Source: JBECKS01 sp040235395
GTDB lineage: Bacteria > Pseudomonadota > Gammaproteobacteria > Pseudomonadales > JBECKS01
NCBI GenBank assembly: GCA_040235395.1
Contig: JBECKS010000005.1
Span: 1 to 8,070 of the forward strand
Length of the DNA stretch: 8,070 bases
Direction: 5' to 3'
The position numbers and the translations under genes are program-made. The notes under the pieces were generated by a model. It made no database searches, had not been told where the DNA came from, and worked only from the letters and a program-made list of their open reading frames with translations. Below, in pieces: positions 1 to 5,521 of the stretch (its first letter is position 1; every line of letters starts with the position of its first letter).

Positions 1-170
1 AAAAAGGGGTTTAAGCGCTAGCCAGAAAGCGACCATAGGGAGCGGTTCTAGCGCGGCCCATGTTTTTTCAAGCAAGGTGAAGGCAGTCGCGAAGCGACCT
101 TCAGGGTCGGTGAGAAGTTTCTTTGCTTCCTTTCTTTTGAAAGAAAGGAAGTCGCCTATAAAAGGCGAAA
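1..170 (+). repeat. Multi-hairpin intergenic repeat, copy A (left end may be cut by the window)
   Basis: This stretch is nearly the same as 5321-5489 (copy B), with scattered substitutions. It can fold into four successive stem-loops. The first is a GCGCTAG/CTAGCGC pair around 15-55. The second is CGACC/GGTCG around 97-111. The third is a perfect 12-bp stem at 126-151 (CTTCCTTTCTTT, loop TG, AAAGAAAGGAAG). The fourth is TCGCCT/AGGCGA at 152-168. There is no open reading frame worth calling. It is a dispersed non-coding element of unknown function, perhaps a REP- or MITE-like repeat. The first bases of the window already match copy B, so the true left boundary cannot be seen. The orientation is arbitrary but the same as copy B. 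Confidence 0.8.
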
Positions 171-222
171 CTAATTCTTATTAAGAATAAAAAAATAAAT
201 ACGTTGGTAATAACTTTATTTC

Positions 223-402
223 GTCATTCCCGCGAAGAGCCTGCCCCTGGCTTGAACAGGGGTGGGAATCCAGTTCTGTCATTCCGAACGAGACATAGTA
301 GAGGACGCCTACATGGATGTAGGCGGTAGAGTAACGCAGGAGCAGTTACCGAGGAATCTCATATTTTAAAACCAGATTTCTCGCATTCGCTCGAAATGAC
401 AG
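223..402. repeat. dRS3-like ATTCC inverted-repeat cluster
   Basis: This is a chain of intergenic palindromes beginning GTCATTCCCGC at 223 and ending with CGAAATGAC at 392-400. The first unit (223-270) pairs ATTCCC with GGGAAT and has an inner CCCCTG/CAGGGG stem. A second unit starts with CTGTCATTCCGAACG at 277. Inside it are a perfect 9-bp hairpin at 306-325 (CGCCTACAT, loop GG, ATGTAGGCG) and a GTAAC/GTTAC hairpin at 331-349. Such GTCATTCC/GGAATGAC elements are common between genes in proteobacteria, and the core resembles the neisserial dRS3 repeat. The related cluster at 4850-4963 supports a repeat family. No gene lies in 1-524. Positions 403-524 hold only the upstream region of the next gene, with a -10-like TACAAT at 473-478 but no good -35. 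Confidence 0.7.
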
Positions 403-524
403 CTTTAGCTCCCAAACCAATACCCGCCTCCCCTATTCGCATGAGAATGGTGCACTTCCCATAAAACTTGCTTACAATGACCGCCTTTGTCATTTCGTAG
501 TACAGGAAAATATCAACGGTTAGC

Positions 525-1661
525 ATGAAACTGGACTTTCAATCCGAGGATGTTCAATCCTTTAGCAAAATCATCGAAAACATTTACCAAGGGCCAATGG
601 AAGAGACCCCTTGGGAAAGCTTTATGCTTGATCTCAGGGAACTCCTCGGAGCCCACATCGCTACCCTGATTCTTATACCCCCCAGTCAGGATGCCGAAGG
701 CGTTATGCTCAATGTTGGTGGTGACCTGGAAAAACTGGAATCCTACAGCAAGAAACAATACGCCATTGATCCCTTCATTGATTTACCACCGGGTGAAGTG
801 ATTAGCCTTCGTGAATTTATTGATCCTAAAAAGCTGGTCGCTAGTGAGTTTTACCAGACAACCCTGGAACCTGCTGGCATTTACGACATTCTTGGTGCTG
901 ACCTTAATGTGCCTGATGAACTTTCAGTAAGATTGAGAATTTCCCGTTTCAAAGGCGCTAAACCATTTGGCGTCGAGCAGAAAAACCTCATCAAACAGCT
1001 ACTTCCACATCTGGAACGTGCGCTAAGGATTCATGCACGACTAAACAAGGTTGAGTCAGAACGGGCACTCTACGCTGGCGCCATGGAACAACTTTCTGTA
1101 GGTAGCATCATTCTTGATGAAAAAGGATCAATCATTACCTGTAATTCATTAGCAAGGCAGCTAATTGATGCAAAAGATGGATTGATTAGTAGCAAGGGCT
1201 CCCTCCATCTTGCCAATCGAGAACAAACTAACGAATTACAGAAGCTCATTAGTTCGGTGCTTGAGATACAGAAGCGCAAGGAAAGTGGTTTTGTGGAAGC
1301 CATGCGCGCTACCAGACCATCTGGTTTAGCTGACCTTGGTCTTGTGGTTCGCCCTGTTCCCAAAAACCAGTACTCAGAAGGTAAATCTGTTCCCTCTGTA
1401 GCGATTTTTATTTCCGACCCAGAGCAGACTTCTGAAACACCCACTGAAATCATTACTCGTCTTTTTGGCGTTACACCTGCTGAAGCATCACTGGCCATGC
1501 TCTTGGTCAATGGTCTGACATTAGATGAAGCCGCACAGGTTCAAGGTGTTAGCCGAAACACAACTCGAACGCACTTGCGTTCCATTTTTGCCAAGACTGG
1601 CGTCAGTCGCCAAACCATGTTGGTCAGACTGATTCTAAAAAGCGTAGCACCTCTCGCCTAA
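525..1661 (+). CDS. LuxR-type transcriptional regulator with PAS-like domain, probable regulator of the steroid-type catabolic genes
   Basis: This encodes a 378-residue cytoplasmic regulator. Residues about 310-372 form a LuxR/GerE helix-turn-helix. The pattern LTLDEAAQVQGVSRNTTRTH (331-350) covers the scaffold and recognition helices, followed by LRSIFAKTGVSR. Residues about 185-295 look like a PAS-type sensor (SVGSIILDEKGSIITCNSLA). The first ~170 residues form an unassigned, possibly GAF-like, sensory region. There is no phosphoreceiver domain and no visible autoinducer-binding signature. TesR, which activates testosterone degradation in Comamonas, is also a LuxR-type protein, so control of the downstream KshA- and HsaC-like genes is a reasonable inference. 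The gene lies 168 bp upstream of the Rieske gene, in the same direction. The ATG has only a weak, distant AGGA upstream (504-508), so the start is less certain than the reading frame. Confidence 0.85.
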   Translation: MKLDFQSEDVQSFSKIIENIYQGPMEETPWESFMLDLRELLGAHIATLILIPPSQDAEGVMLNVGGDLEKLESYSKKQYAIDPFIDLPPGEVISLREFIDPKKLVASEFYQTTLEPAGIYDILGADLNVPDELSVRLRISRFKGAKPFGVEQKNLIKQLLPHLERALRIHARLNKVESERALYAGAMEQLSVGSIILDEKGSIITCNSLARQLIDAKDGLISSKGSLHLANREQTNELQKLISSVLEIQKRKESGFVEAMRATRPSGLADLGLVVRPVPKNQYSEGKSVPSVAIFISDPEQTSETPTEIITRLFGVTPAEASLAMLLVNGLTLDEAAQVQGVSRNTTRTHLRSIFAKTGVSRQTMLVRLILKSVAPLA

Positions 1662-1731
1662 AGCAATTAGCCTCCTGAATTTCTTGAGCTAAATCAGCTT
1701 TTTAACCTGAAATTAAAGCGCTTTCCTGCTT

Positions 1732-1765
1732 TCACTCATATGGGTGATGAAGGGCTATATACCCT
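1732..1765 (+). promoter_or_regulatory. Two adjacent imperfect palindromes upstream of the Rieske gene, candidate operator
   Basis: The 168-bp gap between the regulator and the Rieske gene holds two neighbouring near-palindromes. They are TCACTC-ATAT-GGGTGA at 1732-1747 (one mismatched pair) and AGGG-CTATATA-CCCT at 1751-1765. They lie about 65-100 bp upstream of the Rieske start, where an activator would be expected to bind. I found no convincing -35/-10 pair here, which is common for activator-dependent promoters. The regulator's binding sequence is unknown, so the link to it is inference. Confidence 0.3.
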
Positions 1766-1829
1766 ATGACAAACTGCCCAAGCTATTAATTCAGGGTGTT
1801 ATGAATCTCATATAAAGGAGCAGAAAGTC

Positions 1830-2867
1830 ATGTCGAAACCCGTCCCTCACAAAATTGAAGCGGCGCAAATCGAAGCACGATATGCACGCGGATGGCATGT
1901 AATCGGAGCAAATAGCGATTACACCAACAAGCCTCAGATGTTGCATTATTTTGGTACAAAAATCGTAGTTTACCGAGGGGAAGACGGTGAACTGCATGCC
2001 CTTGATGCCTACTGCCCTCACATGGGTGCAGACCTGAGTCTGGGTTGTGTGGAAGGTAATTCCATTCGTTGCCCATTCCACTCATGGCGTTGGGGCCCTG
2101 ATGGTGTTTGTAATGAGATTCCTTACGCGAAAAAAATCCCTGATAAAGCAGTCATCAAATCCTGGCCTACTACCGAAATAAATGGTCTGTCTTTCATCTG
2201 GAATGATCCTGAAGGTGGTGACCCGATTCCTGAACAATATCCAGAACGTATTGAAGATGCCTATTCAGATGAATGGAGTGATTGGGCAATCGAGCTCATT
2301 CAAATCAACACCAACTGTCGTGAGCTTGTTGATAACATGGCTGACATGGCGCACTTCGGCCCTGTTCACGGCGCGCCTGTTAAGGATTTTAAAAATATCG
2401 TCAAAGGTCACACTTATACGCAAATATTGAAAGCATCCAGTGAAGCCTTAGCTGAAGAAGGTGAACTAACTTCTGTTGCAACTTACGAAGGCCCTGCATA
2501 CATGCACACTTATATGACCGGCATGATGCAAGGTGTTCCTGTTGAATCACGATTACTGGTAACTCACGTTCCAACTGGCACCGAATCTTTTGATTTACGT
2601 TTTGGCGTGATGGTTAAAAAATTCCCGGGTATGTCTGAAGCAGATTGCAAAGCGATGGTCGACGGTTATGTTGAATCAAGCCGCGTGTCTTTCTATCAAG
2701 ACGTTGATATCTGGCACACAAAAACCCGCGTTGATAATCCTGTTCTCTGCGATGGAGATGGTCCTGTTAACAAACTTCGCCAGTGGTATCATCAGTTTTA
2801 TGTAGACCGCAGCGAAGTGCCTTCCACATGGGATGAAGAAAAAGTCTACGAAGTAGGAAATCACTAA
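1830..2867 (+). CDS. KshA-like Rieske [2Fe-2S] oxygenase (3-ketosteroid 9-alpha-hydroxylase oxygenase component family)
   Basis: This encodes a 345-residue Rieske non-haem iron oxygenase subunit. The Rieske cluster ligands are C62, H64, C81 and H84 (CPH near 62-64 and CPFHSW at 81-86). The catalytic iron motif D-x2-H-x4-H is D172, H175 and H180 in NCRELVDNMADMAHF..VH. The likely acidic ligand is D291 in QDVDIW. Several stretches recall mycobacterial KshA: GWHVIG near the N-terminus, IPYAKKIPDKAVIKSWPT, DEWSDW, and LRQWYHQFYVD near the C-terminus. KshA hydroxylates C9 of 3-ketosteroids, which opens ring B. The protein is somewhat shorter than KshA of M. tuberculosis, and the residues between the iron histidines (FGPV) differ, so the substrate could differ too. 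The partner reductase (KshB) is not in the window. A strong AAAGGAG lies 9 bp before the ATG. A terminator follows directly. Confidence 0.9.
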   Translation: MSKPVPHKIEAAQIEARYARGWHVIGANSDYTNKPQMLHYFGTKIVVYRGEDGELHALDAYCPHMGADLSLGCVEGNSIRCPFHSWRWGPDGVCNEIPYAKKIPDKAVIKSWPTTEINGLSFIWNDPEGGDPIPEQYPERIEDAYSDEWSDWAIELIQINTNCRELVDNMADMAHFGPVHGAPVKDFKNIVKGHTYTQILKASSEALAEEGELTSVATYEGPAYMHTYMTGMMQGVPVESRLLVTHVPTGTESFDLRFGVMVKKFPGMSEADCKAMVDGYVESSRVSFYQDVDIWHTKTRVDNPVLCDGDGPVNKLRQWYHQFYVDRSEVPSTWDEEKVYEVGNH

Positions 2868-2880
2868 GACTAAAAAAAAC

Positions 2881-2908
2881 AAAGCCCAAGTTTAGCTTGG
2901 GCTTTTTT
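2881..2908 (+). terminator. Rho-independent terminator between the Rieske and dioxygenase genes
   Basis: A 10-bp stem, AAAGCCCAAG with CTTGGGCTTT and a TTTAG loop, is followed by a run of Ts ending at 2908. It starts 13 bp after the Rieske stop codon. Only 37 bp separate the T-run from the next start codon. The hairpin therefore probably lowers expression of the downstream dioxygenase by partial termination, or stabilises the 3' end of the upstream message, rather than fully separating two units. Confidence 0.85.
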
Positions 2909-2945
2909 CGTTCAGAATTATTAAAAATCTTATCAAGGAGAAATC

Positions 2946-3881
2946 ATGAAGATTAAAAGTCTAGGCTACGTTGTTGTTCAAGCAGCCGAACTGGAAAAGT
3001 GGGAAGACTATGGTGTCAATGTGGTTGGCATGATGAAGTCTACTTCCATGCCAGACAATGGCTCGCTGTATCTGAAAATGGATCAACGCCCGTTTCGTTA
3101 TCAAATTGTAAAAAGTGACTTCGATTGCCTATTATTTGCTGGTTGGGATTTAGGTTCAGAAGCAGCCTTCAATGATGGTTTAGCTGAACTCGATAGCAAA
3201 GGCATTACTTACGAAAAAATTACAGATGCTGATACGTTAGCTGCCAGAGCCGTTTCTGGTCTTGCAAGAATTGCTGATCCATCTGGTAACCGTTCTGAGC
3301 TTTACTGGACAACACAAAATGATGATGGTGTTGCTTTCTCTTCTCCTCTGGTTAAAAAATTCATCACCACAGCAGACGATGGCAGCGACATGGGCTTAGG
3401 TCATGTTGTGTTCCATGCGCCTACTGATTTCGAAGGTGTTCATGAATTCTATAAAACTGTTTTTGGTTTCAAGGATTCCGACATCACCAAACTTGGTCCT
3501 GATGGTGTTGCGGGTCAGATTTGTTTCATGCATTGCAACCCAAGACATCACAGTCTTGCCATATGGAACTGGGGAGCTCCAACACCTGAAACTGAATTCA
3601 AACCAAGCCCTGAATCCAAAGCACCAGGCTGTGTTCACTTAATGGCTGAAGTGGGCAGTCGTGAAGAAGTTGATGCATGCCTGAAGCGTGTTGAAGAAAG
3701 AGGCATCATGATTGTGTCTTCGCTTGGCGAACACATTAATGACGAAATGGTTTCTTTCTACATGTTAAGCCCAGGCATGTTTGCAATTGAATTTGGTCAT
3801 CAAGGTATTCAATTGGGTGATGACTGGCAAACTACCCATAACACTGAAGCCTCAAAATGGGGTCATGAGTGGGCAGGTTAA
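2946..3881 (+). CDS. HsaC/TesB-like type I extradiol (catechol meta-cleavage) dioxygenase, VOC superfamily
   Basis: This encodes a 311-residue two-domain vicinal-oxygen-chelate dioxygenase. The N-terminal domain opens with KIKSLGYVVVQAAELEKW, much like HsaC of M. tuberculosis. The catalytic C-terminal domain starts near 148. The iron ligands are H153 (MGLGHVVFH), H231 (GCVHLM) and E282 (MFAIEFG). Probable active-site residues are the histidine pair in NPRHHSLA (201-202), H263 (GEHINDEM) and Y272 (SFYML). HsaC/TesB cleave the catechol 3,4-DHSA formed from ring A of steroids, one stage after the KshA product is aromatised and hydroxylated. That fits the neighbouring gene. The length is close to HsaC (about 300 residues). 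A strong AAGGAG sits 5 bp before the ATG. HsaAB, HsaD and other pathway partners are not in the window, so another bicyclic or polycyclic catechol substrate remains possible. Confidence 0.9.
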   Translation: MKIKSLGYVVVQAAELEKWEDYGVNVVGMMKSTSMPDNGSLYLKMDQRPFRYQIVKSDFDCLLFAGWDLGSEAAFNDGLAELDSKGITYEKITDADTLAARAVSGLARIADPSGNRSELYWTTQNDDGVAFSSPLVKKFITTADDGSDMGLGHVVFHAPTDFEGVHEFYKTVFGFKDSDITKLGPDGVAGQICFMHCNPRHHSLAIWNWGAPTPETEFKPSPESKAPGCVHLMAEVGSREEVDACLKRVEERGIMIVSSLGEHINDEMVSFYMLSPGMFAIEFGHQGIQLGDDWQTTHNTEASKWGHEWAG

Positions 3882-3900
3882 TTTTTTAAATACTAAAACT

Positions 3901-3926
3901 AAAAAAGGCGCTTAAGCGCCTTTTTT
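3901..3926. terminator. Bidirectional Rho-independent terminator between convergent genes
   Basis: This is a perfect 26-bp palindrome: AAAAAAGGCGC, a TTAA loop, then GCGCCTTTTTT. The GC-rich stem is flanked by A-runs and T-runs, so it works as a terminator read from either strand. It lies 19 bp after the dioxygenase stop codon and about 47 bp beyond the end of the truncated haemoglobin gene, so it probably ends both transcripts. Confidence 0.9.
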
Positions 3927-3973
3927 ATTGTCTTAAATTTATTGCCTGAAACTTTTTGCTTTCTAAAAAGCAC

Positions 3974-4384
3974 TCAACAATTTTTTATAAAATTAGCAAT
4001 GTCATACATGGGCTGCTTCAGCATTGCCTTGGTATCAGTATCTGCATTAACTTTCTCCAAGGCCTTATCCATACATAGCAGCCATTGATCTCGTGCTTGC
4101 TCATTAATCGCATAAGGTTTATGCGGACTTGTTAAACAAATACTGCCGTATTTTTCCAGATAAAGATTTGGTCCACCCAGCCATCCTGAAAGATATTCAA
4201 AAAGTTTATTTTCAACAGATGACAGGGATTCCCCGTGCATAGCTCGAATGTCTTTTGCTTCAGGAAGCGTATCCATCACTTCATAAAAAGCTTTACACAG
4301 CTCCTTGATACCCTGCTCTCCACCTAAGCGGTAATAAGGCAGATGTGCTTCAGAACTGACTTTTTTGGATAAGGTTTCGCTCAC
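3974..4384 (-). CDS. Group II truncated haemoglobin (HbO/TrHbO-type)
   Basis: This encodes a small haem protein of about 136 residues. The family pattern is clear: FYEVMDTLPEAKDIRAMH (B helix and following), then LSGWLGGPNLYLEKYG, SPHKPYAI and RDQWLLCMDKAL. The proximal haem histidine is the one in SPHKP (H88 with the start chosen here). The group II G8 tryptophan is in RDQW (W101), and the FY pair carries the B10 tyrosine. Proteins of this group bind oxygen and react with nitric oxide or peroxide; the physiological role varies. I chose GTG at 4384 because TGGAG ends 6 bp before it. A TTG at 4396 would add four residues, but it overlaps that ribosome-binding site and has none of its own. A consensus FNR/Anr box lies about 82 bp upstream, suggesting oxygen control. 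The gene is convergent with the dioxygenase and shares its terminator. Confidence 0.92.
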   Translation of the reverse strand: MSETLSKKVSSEAHLPYYRLGGEQGIKELCKAFYEVMDTLPEAKDIRAMHGESLSSVENKLFEYLSGWLGGPNLYLEKYGSICLTSPHKPYAINEQARDQWLLCMDKALEKVNADTDTKAMLKQPMYDIANFIKNC

Positions 4385-4432
4385 AATGATCTCCAAGTTC
4401 TTACTGGCTTAAGTCTTGAAACCAGAATCTTA

Positions 4433-4438
4433 ATACTA
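4433..4438 (-). promoter_or_regulatory. Candidate -10 element for the truncated haemoglobin gene
   Basis: The - strand reads TAGTAT, matching TATAAT at four of six positions. It is centred 31 bp downstream of the FNR/Anr box centre, as in class II FNR promoters. Transcription would start near 4425, giving a leader of about 40 bases before the GTG start. Confidence 0.45.
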
Positions 4439-4456
4439 GGAAAGATTACCTTTAAA

Positions 4457-4476
4457 GTTTTGATACGTATCAAAAC
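4457..4476. promoter_or_regulatory. FNR/Anr-type box in a perfect 20-bp palindrome, shared divergent control site
   Basis: The perfect palindrome GTTTTGATACGTATCAAAAC contains TTGAT-N4-ATCAA (4460-4473), the consensus for FNR/Anr-type oxygen- or NO-responsive regulators of the Crp/Fnr family. It lies near the middle of the 167-bp gap between the truncated haemoglobin gene (-) and the small helical protein gene (+), about 82-85 bp from each start codon. On the - strand a -10-like TAGTAT (4438-4433) is centred 31 bp away. On the + strand TTTAAT (4496-4501) is centred 32 bp away. Both match the usual class II position, with the box near -41.5. Activation of both genes under low oxygen is inferred from this geometry. 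Confidence 0.75.
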
Positions 4477-4495
4477 CACGACAAGCACTTCATTG

Positions 4496-4501
4496 TTTAA
4501 T
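4496..4501 (+). promoter_or_regulatory. Candidate -10 element for the 96-residue protein gene
   Basis: TTTAAT matches TATAAT at five of six positions and is centred 32 bp downstream of the FNR/Anr box centre. A start near 4508 would give a leader of about 44 bases. This mirrors the arrangement on the opposite strand. Confidence 0.45.
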
Positions 4502-4551
4502 CATAACTCAGCAAGTAACACCATGAGAAGCCACGCAATGAGGAGCCTATA

Positions 4552-4842
4552 ATGAGCGATATTGACGACCTACTTGACTACATCAAAAGTGAGTTACAGG
4601 AAATCTGGGAGTGTGTTGAACAGGCACGAGACGAAGCCAGAGTGCAAATGCATCTCGCAAAAGCTGAAACACAGAACGAATGGCAGAACCTTGAACCCAG
4701 ATACAATGAGTTTGCACAGCAAATGAGAAAAGTTCGTGAAGAACTTGAGCGCGATGGCGAAGAGATTCTTGATGCAACCCGGGTGCTGGGCAAGGATTTA
4801 CTAAATAGCTACGATCGAATTAAGGGCATTCTGGCTGCTTAA
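4552..4842 (+). CDS. Small acidic, all-helical protein of unknown function
   Basis: This encodes a 96-residue protein that I do not recognise. It is rich in E, D, K, R and Q, has no predicted signal peptide or membrane segment, and has a single cysteine (C21). The sequence looks like two long amphipathic helices, about 3-42 and 48-78 (for example RKVREELERDGEEILDATR), then a short tail ending KGILAA. A helical bundle or coiled coil in the cytoplasm is likely. GAGGAG ends 6 bp before the ATG, which supports both the start and the reality of the gene. It diverges from the truncated haemoglobin gene across a shared FNR/Anr box, so it may be made under low oxygen. Repeat-rich DNA starts 8 bp after its stop, and no clear terminator is visible. 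Confidence 0.75.
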   Translation: MSDIDDLLDYIKSELQEIWECVEQARDEARVQMHLAKAETQNEWQNLEPRYNEFAQQMRKVREELERDGEEILDATRVLGKDLLNSYDRIKGILAA

Positions 4843-4849
4843 TTATTTC

Positions 4850-4963
4850 TGTCATTCCGAACGCACAGCGGAGGAATCTGATTCTGTCATTCCAGAATTT
4901 GCGTAGCAAATGTCTGGAATCCATACCTTTAAAACACTGGATTCCCGCTTCCGCGGGAATGAC
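4850..4963. repeat. dRS3-like ATTCC inverted-repeat cluster
   Basis: This is the same repeat family as 223-402. It begins with CTGTCATTCCGAACG, as at 277-290, and contains two hairpins. At 4889-4920, ATTCCAGA pairs with TCTGGAAT around an inner ATTTGC/GCAAAT stem. At 4941-4960, ATTCCCGC pairs with GCGGGAAT. The block closes with GGAATGAC at 4956-4963. It starts 8 bp after the stop of the 96-residue protein gene and could help end or stabilise that transcript, though it has no T-run. Confidence 0.7.
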
Positions 4964-5017
4964 AACAAAAGGATTCTCACCAGATATTTTCATTATGATT
5001 CTTTTCTAGATTTATTT

Positions 5018-5217
5018 TCACCTTTTATAGGCGACTTACTTTTTGTCCCGACAAAAAGTAAGCAAAAAACTCCTGCCCCACGAAAGCTCTATTCCTTCAT
5101 CACTAGCAAACACAAGGTACGCCCAGAATCGCTCCCGGCGATGCTGAGCTCAAATTTCATCCCTGAAATTTGCCCCTGATGTTTGCAGGCGTTCTTCAGG
5201 GAACTTTCAAGGGGCAT
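5018..5217 (-). repeat. Repeat element C: inverted element sharing the end module of copies A and B, with a different body
   Basis: Read on the - strand, this element ends with the same module as copies A and B. That module is an AAGTAAG-type hairpin followed by TCGCCTATAAAAGG. The hairpin at 5035-5062 is a perfect 13-bp stem (CTTACTTTTTGTC, loop CC, GACAAAAAGTAAG). The rest of the element is unrelated to A and B. It has its own hairpins: ATCGC/GCGAT at 5128-5142, a perfect 9-bp CAAATTTCA/TGAAATTTG stem at 5151-5172, and GCCCC/GGGGC pairing across about 5172-5217. The outer boundary near 5217 is approximate. With the dRS3-like cluster and copy B, it fills the 711-bp gap between the genes ending at 4842 and 5554, which otherwise shows no gene. 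Confidence 0.6.
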
Positions 5218-5320
5218 TATGTTTCTTCGATAATTAACTATGCATACCAAATATCTAGCTACTTAAAACAATGTTAGAGCATGAACACCCTCACCGTTTC
5301 TGGAGCTGAGACTTGCGCCG

Positions 5321-5489
5321 AAAAAAGGGGTTTAAGCGCTAGCCAGAAAGCGAGCTAGCGAGCGGTTCTAGCGCGGCCCATTTTTTTCAAGCAAGGTGAA
5401 AGAAGTGGCGAAGCGACCTTCAGGGTCGGTGAGAAGTTTCTTTGCTTACTTTATTTTGAAAGAAAGTAAGTCGCCTATAAAAGGCGAAA
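5321..5489 (+). repeat. Multi-hairpin intergenic repeat, copy B
   Basis: This is a second copy of the element at 1-170, in the same orientation and about 90% identical by eye. It keeps the GCGCTAG/CTAGCGC pairing, the CGACC/GGTCG hairpin, the CTTACTTT/AAAGTAAG stem at 5445-5470 and the TCGCCT/AGGCGA hairpin at 5471-5487. Relative to copy A, one stem pair changed on both arms (CTTC/GAAG to CTTA/TAAG), which keeps the pairing. One A-G mismatch (5453/5462) is present in this copy. Confidence 0.8.
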
Positions 5490-5521
5490 AAGGATTTAGT
5501 TAAGCACGAAACTTAGAAGTC

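Noticed and set aside
1..524. CRISPR array or tRNA in the repeat-rich left end
   Set aside because: The repeats are not evenly spaced or short direct repeats with unique spacers, and no cloverleaf with a TpsiC arm was found.
513..758. 81-residue - strand frame over the regulator start
   Set aside because: It is a shadow of the regulator gene and its composition does not suggest a real protein.
1070..1510. 146-residue - strand frame
   Set aside because: It is antisense to the LuxR-type regulator, with no recognisable domain and no ribosome-binding site.
1687..1703. AGCT/AGCT stem followed by Ts after the regulator gene
   Set aside because: The stem has only four base pairs, too weak to call a terminator.
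4523..4552. Nine-codon upstream frame (MRSHAMRSL) whose TAA overlaps the ATG of the 96-residue gene
   Set aside because: It could be a translational coupling leader, but there is no ribosome-binding site before its ATG, and such short frames arise by chance.
4910..5179. 89-residue + strand frame across the repeat region
   Set aside because: It begins inside a dRS3-like hairpin and runs through element C. The translated LDSRFRGNDN is the typical product of reading this repeat, and there is no ribosome-binding site.
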